From GWE2-42-39 sp963668595 (GTDB lineage: Bacteria; Bacteroidota; Bacteroidia; Bacteroidales; Prolixibacteraceae): a DNA stretch of 64,000 bases. The stretch is taken from positions 2,914,001 through 2,978,000 of the forward strand of contig OY764876.1 of NCBI GenBank assembly GCA_963668595.1, read 5' to 3'. The notes under the pieces are model-generated. The model made no database searches, was not told where the DNA came from, and saw nothing but the letters and a program-made list of their open reading frames with translations. The position numbers and the translations under genes were made by a program. Positions 16,472 to 26,275 of the stretch are shown one piece after another. The stretch's first letter is position 1, and each line of letters starts with the position of its first letter.

Positions 16472-17704
16472 CTAAGCCGCAGCAGTTTGCGGTGTATGCT
16501 TGTACTTAAATACAAATGGAAAAACCAAACCCAATATCAAGGCATATAATGCAAAGCAAAGCCAGATAGTCGGCCAGTCGCGCACGCCATCGCGAGTGAA
16601 ATAATCGACAACCAAACCACTCCCGTAACCGCCTAAACTGGCACCAACGCCATTCGTTACCAGCATAAAAATCCCCTGTGCACTAGCCCTGTATGCGGTA
16701 GGAACCTCTTTCTCAACAAACAGAGACCCTGAAATATTGAAGAAATCGAAGGCCATTCCGTAAACAATCATCGAAAGAATGAGCAAATACAAACCATCGC
16801 CCGGATTTCCGATACTGAACAAGCCAAAACGCAACACCCAGGCAAAAATGCTAATCAGCATTACTTTTTTAATCCCGAACCGACGTAAAAAGAATGGTAT
16901 TGAAAGGATAAAAAGTGTTTCTGAAATCTGTGAAATCGACAACAAAACAATCGGGTGTTTCACACCAAAAGTATCCGGATGAGTTTGATTAAAACTATCG
17001 AGGAACGAACTTCCGAATGCGTTGGTTATCTGCAGAGCTGCCCCCAAAAGCATGGCAAACAAAAAGAAAATCACCATACGGCTTTCTTTGAAAAGCACCA
17101 GTGCATCGAGTCCGAAACGTGCGGCCAGTGTTTTCTTCTTTTCCGATTTTTCAGGTTGGCAAGCGGGCATCGAAAAAGCATAAAATCCCATAATGACAGA
17201 CGAAACAGAGCTGAATATTAATTGCATCGAACTTGCCTTCCATCCAAACAGGTCAACCATCCACATCGCAGCAATAAAACCAACAGTTCCCCATACGCGG
17301 ATGGGAGGAAAATCCTTCACCACATCAAAACCTTTTTTTTCCAGAATAATGTACGAAACCGTACTATTCAGCGCAATGGTAGGCATGTAGAACATTGAAT
17401 TCAGCAGCATCACGTAGAAAAACACAGTGGGATCAGAAACCGTTGAAGCCCAAAAGAGCAAAGCTGCTCCGGCAAAATGACACATGCCAAGAAGTCGTTC
17501 TGCATTGATCCATTTATCGGCAATAATCCCCATGATTGCAGGCATAAACAAGGATGCAATTCCCAGTGTCGAAAATACGGCACCAATTTCAGCTCCTTTA
17601 AAATGAAGCGTACCGCCCAGATAAGCACCCAATGAAATCAACCAGGCTCCCCAGATGAAGAACTGGAGAAAGTTCATGATGATCAAACGATTCTTGATTC
17701 CCAT
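16472..17704 (-). CDS. Nucleoside:proton symporter-like MFS permease
   Basis: The protein has about twelve membrane helices and resembles NupG/XapB nucleoside permeases. Typical parts are an N-terminus NRLIIMNFLQFFIWGAWLISLGAYL, the loop GIIADKWINAERLLG and a C-terminal half with GMAFDFFNISGSLFVEKE. It would import purine or pyrimidine nucleosides with protons. The open frame extends to 17746 with two further Met codons; the Met at 17704 directly precedes the family start and is preferred. It converges with the metallo-hydrolase and lies downstream of the nuclease gene on the same strand, a mild hint of nucleic-acid salvage. Confidence 0.85.
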   Translation of the reverse strand: MGIKNRLIIMNFLQFFIWGAWLISLGAYLGGTLHFKGAEIGAVFSTLGIASLFMPAIMGIIADKWINAERLLGMCHFAGAALLFWASTVSDPTVFFYVMLLNSMFYMPTIALNSTVSYIILEKKGFDVVKDFPPIRVWGTVGFIAAMWMVDLFGWKASSMQLIFSSVSSVIMGFYAFSMPACQPEKSEKKKTLAARFGLDALVLFKESRMVIFFLFAMLLGAALQITNAFGSSFLDSFNQTHPDTFGVKHPIVLLSISQISETLFILSIPFFLRRFGIKKVMLISIFAWVLRFGLFSIGNPGDGLYLLILSMIVYGMAFDFFNISGSLFVEKEVPTAYRASAQGIFMLVTNGVGASLGGYGSGLVVDYFTRDGVRDWPTIWLCFALYALILGLVFPFVFKYKHTPQTAAA

Positions 17705-17853
17705 AGTTTTGTTTTTTATCATTTTCCCGGGTTCCGGGAATATCATTGTTTCTTTTTCAATTCAAAAATCTATCTCCCCGCATTATAACCGGCAGTACAT
17801 GCCCGCAGCTTCTCATAAATTATACAAGTTCTTTTTTCTTGTCGTGAGAAAAT

Positions 17854-18432
17854 TTATTTTTTTCTTCGGGTTATTTCATCGCGAATGGTCGATGCTTTCT
17901 CATAATCTTCATTATTAACCGCTTCATCAAGCAACTCGTTTAACTCGGCAAGAGTATAGTTTTTATATTCTGTACCGGGTGATGTTTTGCGCGATTCAGA
18001 AGAAGAACCTGATTGTTCTTCAAAATCAATAATGATTCCGGCTCGTTGCAGAATTTCTTCCGTGGTATAAATCGGACATTTAAACCGAAGCGCCAAAGCT
18101 ACCGCATCCGATGTGCGCGAATCAATTCGTACATGCTGATCTTCACGCATACAAATCAGTTCCGAATAAAAAATACCCTCTTCCAGCTTGTAAATAAAAG
18201 CTTCAACAACTTTTATTTCGAAAGCCGAAACAATATTTTTCATCAAATCGTGGGTAAGTGGTCGCGGAGGCTTCAGTCCTTCCAACTGAATAGCAATTGC
18301 CTGAGCCTCAACAGGCCCAATAATAATTGGGATTCGTCGTTCCCCGTTTTCCTCAGTCAATACCAGCGCATAAGCTCCCGACTGGGTTTGGCTCACCGAT
18401 AAGCCCAAAATATTCAGTTTAACTTTTTGCAT
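17854..18432 (-). CDS. Bifunctional nuclease-domain (BFN/DUF151) protein with UVR motif
   Basis: The 192-residue protein starts with the BFN domain (residues about 1-130; IPIIIGPVEAQAIAIQLEG and RIDSRTSDAVALALRF are its hallmark blocks). It ends with a UVR-type segment (LNELLDEAVNNEDYEKASTIRDEI), as in UvrB/UvrC-interacting proteins. BFN relatives have been linked to RNase and DNase activity and plant defence, but the bacterial role is poorly defined. The open frame reaches 18555; the Met at 18432 begins MQKVKLNILGLS, the normal family start. It is divergent from rplU. Confidence 0.85.
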   Translation of the reverse strand: MQKVKLNILGLSVSQTQSGAYALVLTEENGERRIPIIIGPVEAQAIAIQLEGLKPPRPLTHDLMKNIVSAFEIKVVEAFIYKLEEGIFYSELICMREDQHVRIDSRTSDAVALALRFKCPIYTTEEILQRAGIIIDFEEQSGSSSESRKTSPGTEYKNYTLAELNELLDEAVNNEDYEKASTIRDEITRRKK

Positions 18433-18600
18433 GCAATTTAGTTCAGCAAGAGTCGTGACCAACAAATATAACAATACTTTCTTTTCACATTGCAGAAATG
18501 GGAAAAACAGTCGCAAACATTTTCTCGGCCTTCGCAGTATGCCTCTGCAAATCAAAATCTTTCTATTTTTTTACATCAATTCATTTTTTTATTCAAATCG

Positions 18601-18631
18601 TTTGGCAAACAGTATAAAATATCTATTTTTG
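18601..18631 (+). promoter_or_regulatory. Promoter of rplU-rpmA
   Basis: TTTG at 18601-18604 is followed, after 19 bases, by TATTTTTG at 18624-18631. This is a full match to the Bacteroidota TTG-N19-TAnnTTTG promoter, about 80 bases ahead of rplU. Confidence 0.8.
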
Positions 18632-18714
18632 CAGTCCGAAATTTTTCGCGCAGGCACAATAAGTGTGATTCAAATGAATGACCGCCTGCCGGAACACACA
18701 TTAAAGTTGAAATG

Positions 18715-19026
18715 ATGTACGCTATTGTAGAAATTGCAGGACAGCAATTTAAGGTTGAAAAAGACCGCAAAATTTACGTTCACCGTTTGGAAAATGCAGA
18801 AGGTGAAAAAATTGAGTTCACAAACGTATTGTTGGTTGACAACGACGGAACAATCCAGATTGGAACTCCTAAAGTAGAAGGCGCTAAAGTAACTGCTACC
18901 GTTTTGGAGCATGTAAAAGGCGACAAAGTTATTGTGTTCAAGAAAAAACGTAGAAAAAGCTACCAAAAATCCAATGGACACCGTCAGTATCTGACTAAAA
19001 TCCAGATTGAAGAAATTGTAGCATAA
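18715..19026 (+). CDS. rplU: 50S ribosomal protein L21
   Basis: The 103-residue protein begins MYAIVEIAGQQFKVEK, the universal L21 start, and ends with the basic KKKRRKSYQKSNGHRQ region that contacts 23S rRNA. An ATG immediately upstream (18712) is an alternative start. It is followed after 18 bases by rpmA, the conserved L21-L27 pair, and is driven by the promoter at 18601. Confidence 0.97.
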   Translation: MYAIVEIAGQQFKVEKDRKIYVHRLENAEGEKIEFTNVLLVDNDGTIQIGTPKVEGAKVTATVLEHVKGDKVIVFKKKRRKSYQKSNGHRQYLTKIQIEEIVA

Positions 19027-19044
19027 TTTTAAAATTTTAATACC

Positions 19045-19311
19045 ATGGCTCATAAGAAAGGTGTCGGTAGTTCGAAGAACGGTCGCGAATCGGAAAGTAA
19101 ACGACTGGGCGTAAAAATTTACGGCGGTCAGGATTGCAAAGCTGGTAACATTTTGGTACGCCAAAGAGGTACAGCTCATCACCCTGGATTGAATGTGGGA
19201 ATGGGTAAAGATCATACCCTTTTTGCATTAATCGATGGAACTGTTGTTTTCAAAAAGAAAAGAGACAACAAATCTTATGTATCTGTTGAACCAGTTGTGT
19301 CAGCAAACTAA
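19045..19311 (+). CDS. rpmA: 50S ribosomal protein L27
   Basis: This 88-residue protein starts MAHKKGVGSSKNGRESESKRLGVK and contains GQDCKAGNILVRQRGTAHHPG, both diagnostic of L27. Its N-terminus reaches the peptidyl transferase centre. There is no N-terminal extension of the kind cleaved in Firmicutes. A clear intrinsic terminator follows. Confidence 0.97.
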   Translation: MAHKKGVGSSKNGRESESKRLGVKIYGGQDCKAGNILVRQRGTAHHPGLNVGMGKDHTLFALIDGTVVFKKKRDNKSYVSVEPVVSAN

Positions 19312-19339
19312 TAAGATTTTTTAGCATAGCTTTATAAAG

Positions 19340-19379
19340 AATCTCCTGTCTGAATTAAGGCAGGAGATTTTTTCTTTTT
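19340..19379 (+). terminator. Terminator of rplU-rpmA
   Basis: AATCTCCTG (19340-19348) pairs with CAGGAGATT (19361-19369), followed by a T-rich run to 19379. Confidence 0.88.
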
Positions 19380-19490
19380 ACATTTGCCCCACAGTTTAAT
19401 CCGTTTAACAAACAACAAGTTTTTCGGGATACCCGGCGAAGCCTGATTTGCTTCTTCCCGCTATCAGAAAAATGATAAAACATATCAGAA

Positions 19491-20765
19491 ATGCTCAATT
19501 TACGATTCATTCAGGAAAACCCCGAATTGGTGGTTGAAAAATTGAAAAAGAAGAATTTCGATGCACGCCAGATCGTTGATCAGATTATTGACCTGTACAA
19601 AAAGAAAAATGAAATACAGGCGAAAGGCGACCAGCTTAAATCGGAGATGAACCGCATTTCGAAAGAAATCGGCAATCTGATGCGCGAAGGCAAAAAAGAA
19701 GAAGCAGAAGCGGCCAAAGTGCAAACCGCTGAAATAAAAGAAAACATTCGCCTGCTGGATGAAGAATTTGCTGGCATCGACCAGAAAGTATTCGACTTGC
19801 AAGTACAATTACCCAATATTCCGGCCGAAATTGTTCCTCAGGGAAGATCGGCCGAAGACAACGAAATTGTTGCCTCAAAAGGTGAAATACCTGCACTTCC
19901 GGAAGGAAACATGCCTCACTGGGAACTGGCAAAAAAATACGATATTATCGATTTCGAACTGGGAGTGAAACTCACCGGAGCAGGATTCCCCGTTTACAAA
20001 GGAAAAGGTGCAATATTGCAACGTGCATTGATTTCGTTCTTTTTAACTGAAGCCGGAAAAGCTGGCTACCTCGAAATTCAGCCACCACTGATGGTAAATG
20101 AAGATTCTGGTTTTGGCACCGGTCAGTTGCCCGACAAAGAAGGACAAATGTACCACGCTACCGAAGATAATTTATACCTGATTCCGACGGCAGAAGTACC
20201 GGTTACCAATATCTACCGCGATGTAATTCTCGAAGCAAAAGATCTGCCGATGAAAAACTGTGCATACAGTGCCTGTTTCCGTCGCGAAGCTGGTTCGTAC
20301 GGAAAAGATGTTCGTGGGTTGAACCGACTGCACCAGTTCGACAAAGTAGAGATTGTACAAATTTCTCATCCCGACACTTCGTATGATCGCCTTACCGAAA
20401 TGGTTGCCCACGTAGCCGGATTGGTCGAAAAACTTGAATTGCCTTACCGCATCCTTCGTTTGTGTGGCGGCGATATGAGCTTCACTTCGGCACTCACTTA
20501 CGACTTCGAAGTATATTCAGCAGCTCAGGAAAAATGGCTGGAGGTAAGTTCAGTTTCCAATTTCGAGTCGTTTCAGGCCAATCGCTTAAAATTGCGCTAC
20601 CGCGACGAAGCGACCAAAAAACCACAAATTGCACACACCCTCAACGGTAGTGCACTGGCTCTGCCCCGCATTTTGGCAGCATTGCTCGAAAACAACCAAA
20701 CTCCCGAAGGCATCCGCATACCCAAAGTGCTGGTTCCGTTCTGTGGATTCGAAATGATTGACTAA
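19491..20765 (+). CDS. serS: Seryl-tRNA synthetase
   Basis: The 424-residue enzyme has the long antiparallel coiled-coil arm at residues about 25-105, rich in Lys and Glu. The class II catalytic core follows, with TAEVPVT (Ser binding), motif 2 FRREAGSYGKDVRGLNRLHQF and motif 3 near LNGSALALPRILAALLENNQ. It charges tRNA-Ser and tRNA-Sec in the cytoplasm. Upstream at 19379-19386 TACATTTG could be its -7 element, although no clear -33 element is visible. An intrinsic terminator follows the stop. Confidence 0.96.
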   Translation: MLNLRFIQENPELVVEKLKKKNFDARQIVDQIIDLYKKKNEIQAKGDQLKSEMNRISKEIGNLMREGKKEEAEAAKVQTAEIKENIRLLDEEFAGIDQKVFDLQVQLPNIPAEIVPQGRSAEDNEIVASKGEIPALPEGNMPHWELAKKYDIIDFELGVKLTGAGFPVYKGKGAILQRALISFFLTEAGKAGYLEIQPPLMVNEDSGFGTGQLPDKEGQMYHATEDNLYLIPTAEVPVTNIYRDVILEAKDLPMKNCAYSACFRREAGSYGKDVRGLNRLHQFDKVEIVQISHPDTSYDRLTEMVAHVAGLVEKLELPYRILRLCGGDMSFTSALTYDFEVYSAAQEKWLEVSSVSNFESFQANRLKLRYRDEATKKPQIAHTLNGSALALPRILAALLENNQTPEGIRIPKVLVPFCGFEMID

Positions 20766-20773
20766 CACAATAA

Positions 20774-20827
20774 AAAGAGTTCGGCATTCAACCTAAAAAA
20801 GAGAACGTGCCGAACTCTTTCTCTTTT
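20774..20827 (+). terminator. Terminator after serS
   Basis: AAAGAGTTCGGCA (20774-20786) and TGCCGAACTCTTT (20808-20820) form a 13-pair stem followed by CTCTTTT. Confidence 0.82.
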
Positions 20828-20946
20828 CACCCTTTCCATCCAATACTTTCGTTATTACAATTCTGTCGAAAACTCTGATTTTCTTTCGTAATCCCGATTT
20901 AATAACTAATTTCGCCGGGATGATTTTTGAAGAATTCCTGTAAAAT

Positions 20947-23346
20947 ATGTGGATAAAACTCTCCCGATTTATACTGAGAAACAGAACATTGCTGCTTTCT
21001 CTGATTGCTATCATTACGGCATTCATGCTTTTTCAAACCCGAAACGTAGAGATGTCGTACGAGTACGCTTCGCTAATCCCGAAAAAAGATTCAGCGTACA
21101 TCGACTACCAGGAATTTAGAAAAACATTTGGCGAAGAAGGCAACGTAATTGTGGTTGGAATTCAGGATGAAGACTTCTTCAAACTTGAACATTTTCAGGC
21201 ATGGGAACAGCTTTGTAGCCGCCTTTCTGAAATTGAAGGTGTCGAAAACCTGCTTTCTGTGTCTAATTCCTATCAGCTCGACAAAGACACAACCGAACGA
21301 AAATTTGTTATCCGTGAAATTTTCCCCAAACAAATTGATTCGCAGCAGCAGCTCGACTCGCTGAAAAATGTATTTCTTTCGTTGCCGTTCTACAAAAACC
21401 TGCTTTACAATCCTGAAACATCGACTTACCTGCTGGGAATCACTGTCAACAAAGACAAAATGCGGTCGAAAACCCGCGAAAAAATGGTGATTGCCATCAA
21501 AGATGAATGTGATCAGTTTGCCGCCAAAGAACAAGTCGGGCTTCATTATTCCGGCTTACCATATATTCGGGTAATTACTTCTATCCGTATAAAAAATGAG
21601 ATTTACATGTTCAGCCTTTTGGCTCTCGGACTATGTATAGTCATTCTTTACCTGTTCTTCCGCTCGTTTAAGGCAGTACTATTTCCGGTGGCCATTGTGC
21701 TAATAGGAGTAATCTGGTCGCTCGGGTTAATGGGATTGCTTGGGTTTAAAATAACGATTCTCACCGGGATGATTCCGTCATTGCTCATTGTAATTGGTAT
21801 TCCGAACAGTATTTACATGCTGAACAAATACCACCACGAAATACGCGATCACGGCAATAAAATAAAAGCTCTTCAACGCATCATTATCAAAATAGGCAAA
21901 GCCACTTTCCTTACCAACCTGACCACAGCTCTGGGGTTCGGAACGTTTGTGATCACCAACAGCGATATTTTACAACAATTCGGTGTAGTCGCATCAATCA
22001 ATATAATGAGCCTTTTTGTGCTGTCGTTGCTACTTATTCCTATTTTTTACAGTTTCATTCAGCCACCACAACAGCGGCACATTCAGCACCTCGAAAATAA
22101 AACGGTGAACCGAATCATCACCCGACTGATTCATGTTACCCAATACCATCGGAAAAAGGTGTATGTTGCAACCATTCTTATTGTTGCAACAGGAATTTAC
22201 GGCATTACGCTGGTAAAAACTTCCGGCTACATGGTGGATGATATTCCGGAAAGTGATGTGATTTATCAGGATCTTAAATTCTTCGAAAAACATTTTCATG
22301 GATTAATGCCATTGGAAATTATCATAGATACCCGTAAACCGAATGGAGTACTCAACATGTCCACCTTCCAGCGCATGCAAAAACTCGATGACCGGTTGCA
22401 GGAATATCCCGAATTATCGCCTTCAACATCGATGCTGAATCTGGTAAAATTTGCCAAACAAGCCTATTACAACGGAAACGAAAGTTACTATAAACTACCG
22501 AGCAATATGGAAAAGAACTTCATTCTGAGTTATGCCACCAAAGGCGAACAGAATGCCAACATGCTCCATTCGTTCCTCGATAGTACCAAACAACAAACAC
22601 GCATCAGTATCCGCATGAAAGATGTGGGAACCGTGCGCATGCAGGAATTATACAATCAGTTTAAAGCTGAAATTGACTCGGTTTTCCCTCCGGAAAATTA
22701 CGATGTCACCATTACCGGATCAAGCGTTACAACCTTCAAAGGAAATCAGTATCTGGTGAAAAATCTTTTCTCCAGTTTGGCTCTGGCAGTATTTCTTATT
22801 TCTGCATTTATGGCCATGATGTTTTATTCGTGGCGAATGGTTATCCTGTCCATCATTCCGAATATCATTCCTCTCATATTTACTGCGGCAATCATGGGTT
22901 TCACCGGTATTCCGATCAAACCTTCAACCATTTTGGTATTCAGCATTGCATTCGGTATTTCGGTTGATAATACCATTCACTTTCTGGCCAAATATCGGCA
23001 GGAATTAAGTGTCACCGGCTGGGATATCCGACGATCGGTGGTAATGGCCTTAAAAGAAACCGGAGTCAGCATGCTCTACACATTTGTTGTTCTTTTCTTT
23101 GGCTTTGGGGTTTTCAGTATCTCGAAATTTGGAGGAACGGTAGCATTGGGTGTACTGGTGTCGCTGACCCTGTTTATTGCCATCACTGCTAACCTTATTT
23201 TATTGCCATCGTTGCTTACAGGTCTGGATAAGCTTACCACAACGAAGGCATTCCACGAGCCACTACTTCATATTTATAATGAAGAAGAAGACATCGAACT
23301 GGATGAGTTGGAAATAGTCAGGGATAACAGCGAGAAGGAGAGCTAA
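20947..23346 (+). CDS. MMPL/RND-type lipid transporter
   Basis: The 799-residue inner-membrane protein has the two-fold RND layout. It has one N-terminal helix (about 10-30), a periplasmic domain, a block of about five helices (residues 215-375), then the pattern repeats with a helix near 400 and a C-terminal block (about 615-765). The second half contains GISVDNTIHFLAKYRQEL, the usual MMPL/SSD signature. Members such as HpnN move hydrophobic lipids or hopanoids to the outer membrane. The polyprenyl synthase gene starts three bases after its stop, so the two are co-translated and may share a polyprenyl or carotenoid-type product. The cargo is unknown. Confidence 0.82.
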   Translation: MWIKLSRFILRNRTLLLSLIAIITAFMLFQTRNVEMSYEYASLIPKKDSAYIDYQEFRKTFGEEGNVIVVGIQDEDFFKLEHFQAWEQLCSRLSEIEGVENLLSVSNSYQLDKDTTERKFVIREIFPKQIDSQQQLDSLKNVFLSLPFYKNLLYNPETSTYLLGITVNKDKMRSKTREKMVIAIKDECDQFAAKEQVGLHYSGLPYIRVITSIRIKNEIYMFSLLALGLCIVILYLFFRSFKAVLFPVAIVLIGVIWSLGLMGLLGFKITILTGMIPSLLIVIGIPNSIYMLNKYHHEIRDHGNKIKALQRIIIKIGKATFLTNLTTALGFGTFVITNSDILQQFGVVASINIMSLFVLSLLLIPIFYSFIQPPQQRHIQHLENKTVNRIITRLIHVTQYHRKKVYVATILIVATGIYGITLVKTSGYMVDDIPESDVIYQDLKFFEKHFHGLMPLEIIIDTRKPNGVLNMSTFQRMQKLDDRLQEYPELSPSTSMLNLVKFAKQAYYNGNESYYKLPSNMEKNFILSYATKGEQNANMLHSFLDSTKQQTRISIRMKDVGTVRMQELYNQFKAEIDSVFPPENYDVTITGSSVTTFKGNQYLVKNLFSSLALAVFLISAFMAMMFYSWRMVILSIIPNIIPLIFTAAIMGFTGIPIKPSTILVFSIAFGISVDNTIHFLAKYRQELSVTGWDIRRSVVMALKETGVSMLYTFVVLFFGFGVFSISKFGGTVALGVLVSLTLFIAITANLILLPSLLTGLDKLTTTKAFHEPLLHIYNEEEDIELDELEIVRDNSEKES

Positions 23347-23349
23347 ACA

Positions 23350-24333
23350 ATGCGCAGTTTTAAGGAAATTCAGTCTTTCGTAAGCGAAGCAATCCGGCAA
23401 GAAGCGGATCGGGTTGCCAGCATTGAACCGAAAAATCTGTATTTGCCTGTTTCCTATTCGCTAAACATGGGAGGCAAACGGCTCCGCCCGGTACTGGTAT
23501 TGCTGGCACACAATCTTTTCAGAAACGATATAGAAAAATCGCTTCCGGCGGCCATCGCCATCGAGGTGTTTCATAATTTTACTTTGCTGCACGACGACAT
23601 TATGGACTGTGCCGATGTGCGTCGCGGGAAAGCCGCCGTGCATAAACAGTTTGGCGAAAATACAGCTATTCTTTCCGGCGATGCCATGTCAATTCTGGCC
23701 TATCAGTATATTTTACAAACTGATCTGCCAGATATTCGTCCTCTGACGCAACTCTTTTCGCAAACAGCGATTGAAATTTGTGAAGGGCAGCAATACGACA
23801 TGGATTTTGAGACCCGACAGAATGTAAGTATTGACGAATATCTACGAATGATTCGCCTGAAAACTGCTGTGCTTTTGGCATGTAGTTTAAAAGCAGGTGC
23901 ACTTACTGCCGAAGCAGATTTGCAGCAAGCCGAACTTTTGTACCAGATAGGCATTCATCTGGGAATGGCCTTCCAGCTTCAGGATGACTGGCTGGATGTA
24001 TTTTCAGAAGAAGAAAAGTTCGGAAAAGTTACAGGAGGTGACATTACAGCAAACAAAAAAACTTTTTTGCTGTTAAAAGCACTTGAATTAGCCACTGGCG
24101 ATATAAAACACGAATTATTGACCCGGATCACTCAAACTAAATTTGACCCGACAGAAAAAATTAATGCAGTAAAAAGGATTTATACAACACTGAATATTGA
24201 TTCGGTTACCAAAGATGAGATCGAAAAGTACTATCAGATGGCGCTTTTCAACATCGATCAACTAAGTGTTGCTCCGGAAGCCAAAAACGAGCTGATATTA
24301 CTCGCACGCAAAATGATGCAACGCGATCACTGA
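23350..24333 (+). CDS. Polyprenyl diphosphate synthase
   Basis: The 327-residue enzyme has both aspartate-rich motifs of trans-isoprenyl diphosphate synthases, DDIMD (residues 82-86, followed by ADVRRG) and DDWLD (212-216), plus the substrate-binding GGKRLRP at 41-47. It condenses isopentenyl diphosphate onto an allylic primer in the cytoplasm. The bulky Phe77 five residues before the first motif may limit chain length, so a short-chain product is possible. It is tightly coupled to the preceding MMPL transporter. Octaprenyl or heptaprenyl synthase for menaquinone is the alternative. Confidence 0.88.
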   Translation: MRSFKEIQSFVSEAIRQEADRVASIEPKNLYLPVSYSLNMGGKRLRPVLVLLAHNLFRNDIEKSLPAAIAIEVFHNFTLLHDDIMDCADVRRGKAAVHKQFGENTAILSGDAMSILAYQYILQTDLPDIRPLTQLFSQTAIEICEGQQYDMDFETRQNVSIDEYLRMIRLKTAVLLACSLKAGALTAEADLQQAELLYQIGIHLGMAFQLQDDWLDVFSEEEKFGKVTGGDITANKKTFLLLKALELATGDIKHELLTRITQTKFDPTEKINAVKRIYTTLNIDSVTKDEIEKYYQMALFNIDQLSVAPEAKNELILLARKMMQRDH

Positions 24334-24438
24334 GCTATTTCCGGAACCTGAAAAATATCCTGATTTTTTACGCATCGTTTGATTTGTTCAAATCTATTGG
24401 TTTTTGTAATTTCCGGCTTGACTTTAAAACATTATTTC

Positions 24439-25950
24439 ATGAGTCAGAATATCGGAAAAATCATACAGGTAATTGGTCCTGTTCTCGACATCAGTTTCGA
24501 ACGCGAAGGCAACGAACTCCCTAGAATCTATGATGCTTTAGAAGTTCCGCGTGAAGGAAAAGAAAAGCTGATTGTTGAATGTCAGCAACACATTGGCGAA
24601 AACACCATTCGGGCAATTTCGATGGATTCGACCGATGGTTTGCGCCGCGGCATGGATGTAATTGCCACCGGACATCCCATTACCATGCCCAAAGGCGAAA
24701 TTGCCCTGGGCCGCCTGCTTAACGTAACCGGAGACCCTGTTGACGGACTGGAAGCACTCCCCAAGGAGGGTCTGAGCATCCACAACGAACCCCCGAGATA
24801 CGAAGACCTCAGTACTGAAACTGAAGTTTTATATACCGGTATCAAAGTTATTGACCTGATTGAACCTTATGCAAAAGGTGGTAAAATCGGTTTATTTGGT
24901 GGTGCTGGTGTTGGAAAAACGGTTTTGATTCAGGAATTAATCAATAATATTGCACTGGCACACAGCGGACTTTCGGTTTTTGCAGGAGTAGGCGAACGTA
25001 CCCGTGAAGGGAATGACTTGCTTCGCGAGATGATTGAAGCCGACATTGTTGACTACGGCGAAGAATTTAAAAAATCGATGGAAGCCGGAAGTTGGGACAT
25101 TTCCAAAGTAAATGCTGAATCAGTAAAAAAATCGAAACTGGCATTGGTGTTTGGGCAGATGAACGAACCTCCCGGTGCACGTGCCCGCGTTGCTCTTTCA
25201 GGACTAACTATTGCTGAAAGTTTGCGCGACGGTGATGGAACGACCGGAAGTGGTCGCGACATTCTGTTCTTTGTTGACAACGTATTCCGTTTCACACAAG
25301 CCGGATCAGAAGTATCTGCATTGCTTGGCCGGATGCCTTCAGCAGTAGGTTATCAGCCTACGCTGGCAACCGAAATGGGTATCATGCAGGAACGCATTAC
25401 TTCAACGAAAAACGGGTCAATCACCTCTGTTCAGGCGGTGTATGTACCGGCCGACGACCTTACCGACCCTGCTCCGGCAACTACTTTTGCCCACCTGGAT
25501 GCAACAACTGTATTGAGCCGTAAAATTTCGGAGTTGGGTATTTACCCGGCCGTTGACCCGCTCGACTCAACGTCTCGTATCCTTTCGCCTGAAGTGGTAG
25601 GAGACGAGCATTACAACTGCGCGCAACGCGTTAAAGAGCTTTTGCAGCGCTATAAAGAATTGCAGGATATTATTGCCATTCTCGGAATGGATGAACTTTC
25701 GGAAGACGATAAAATGGTGGTACACCGTGCCCGACGCGTTCAGCGCTTCCTTTCGCAACCATTCTTTGTAGCCGAGCAATTTACCGGCCTCGAAGGAAAG
25801 CTTGTTTCCATTGAAGATACAATCAAAGGTTTTAACATGATTATGGAGGGCGAAGTGGACCAATATCCCGAAGCGGCATTCAACCTGGTAGGGACCATTG
25901 AAGAAGCAATTGCCAAAGGTGAAAAAATGCTGGCTGATGCCCTTAACTGA
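24439..25950 (+). CDS. atpD: F1 ATP synthase subunit beta
   Basis: The 503-residue protein has the Walker A motif GGAGVGKTV, the GERTREGNDL segment, LFFVDNVFRFTQAGSEVS and the catalytic ALLGRMPSAVGYQPTLATEMG, all diagnostic of the beta subunit. It forms the catalytic sites of the F1 head. The open frame extends to 24379, but MSQNIGKIIQVIGPV at 24439 is the family start. Only atpC follows; the remaining ATP synthase genes are elsewhere, as is common in Bacteroidota. Confidence 0.96.
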   Translation: MSQNIGKIIQVIGPVLDISFEREGNELPRIYDALEVPREGKEKLIVECQQHIGENTIRAISMDSTDGLRRGMDVIATGHPITMPKGEIALGRLLNVTGDPVDGLEALPKEGLSIHNEPPRYEDLSTETEVLYTGIKVIDLIEPYAKGGKIGLFGGAGVGKTVLIQELINNIALAHSGLSVFAGVGERTREGNDLLREMIEADIVDYGEEFKKSMEAGSWDISKVNAESVKKSKLALVFGQMNEPPGARARVALSGLTIAESLRDGDGTTGSGRDILFFVDNVFRFTQAGSEVSALLGRMPSAVGYQPTLATEMGIMQERITSTKNGSITSVQAVYVPADDLTDPAPATTFAHLDATTVLSRKISELGIYPAVDPLDSTSRILSPEVVGDEHYNCAQRVKELLQRYKELQDIIAILGMDELSEDDKMVVHRARRVQRFLSQPFFVAEQFTGLEGKLVSIEDTIKGFNMIMEGEVDQYPEAAFNLVGTIEEAIAKGEKMLADALN

Positions 25951-25969
25951 TCAATAAAAAAGAAAGCTC

Positions 25970-26212
25970 ATGCTACTCGAAATTGTTACCCCCGACCGCA
26001 AATTGTTTTCCGGAGAAGTAAAACTGGTACAGGTTCCCGGAAGCAAAGGCACATTCGAATTACTAAAAAACCATGCCCCGATTATTTCGACTTTGGGGAA
26101 AGGAACTATTCGTTTGGTTGAAATGAATGGAGAAGAGCAAATCTTCGACATAACCGGTGGAGTAATTGAAAATAAAGCCAACAAAATAATTGTTTTGGCC
26201 GAAACTGTTTAA
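25970..26212 (+). CDS. atpC: F1 ATP synthase subunit epsilon, short form
   Basis: The 80-residue protein corresponds to the N-terminal beta-sandwich domain only (MLLEIVTPDRKLFSGEV through GGVIENKANKIIVLAETV). The C-terminal helical hairpin that inhibits ATP hydrolysis in longer epsilon subunits is absent, a state also known in other Bacteroidota and green sulfur bacteria. It starts 19 bases after atpD and is followed by a strong terminator, so the two form a separate operon. Confidence 0.93.
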   Translation: MLLEIVTPDRKLFSGEVKLVQVPGSKGTFELLKNHAPIISTLGKGTIRLVEMNGEEQIFDITGGVIENKANKIIVLAETV

Positions 26213-26235
26213 AACAAGCATTTCTCGCTATATTT

Positions 26236-26269
26236 ACCCTGAAGTTTTCCTTCAGGGTTTTTTATTTTT
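26236..26269 (+). terminator. Terminator of atpDC
   Basis: ACCCTGAAG (26236-26244) and CTTCAGGGT (26250-26258) form a nine-pair stem followed by a T tract interrupted by one A. The T tract ends seven bases before the start codon of the next gene. Confidence 0.9.
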
Positions 26270-26275
26270 TTAGGG

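Noticed and set aside
17722..17742. Palindrome TTCCCGGGTTCCGGGAA upstream of the nucleoside permease
   Set aside because: It is short, lies within the possible N-terminal extension, and has no second copy or promoter context.
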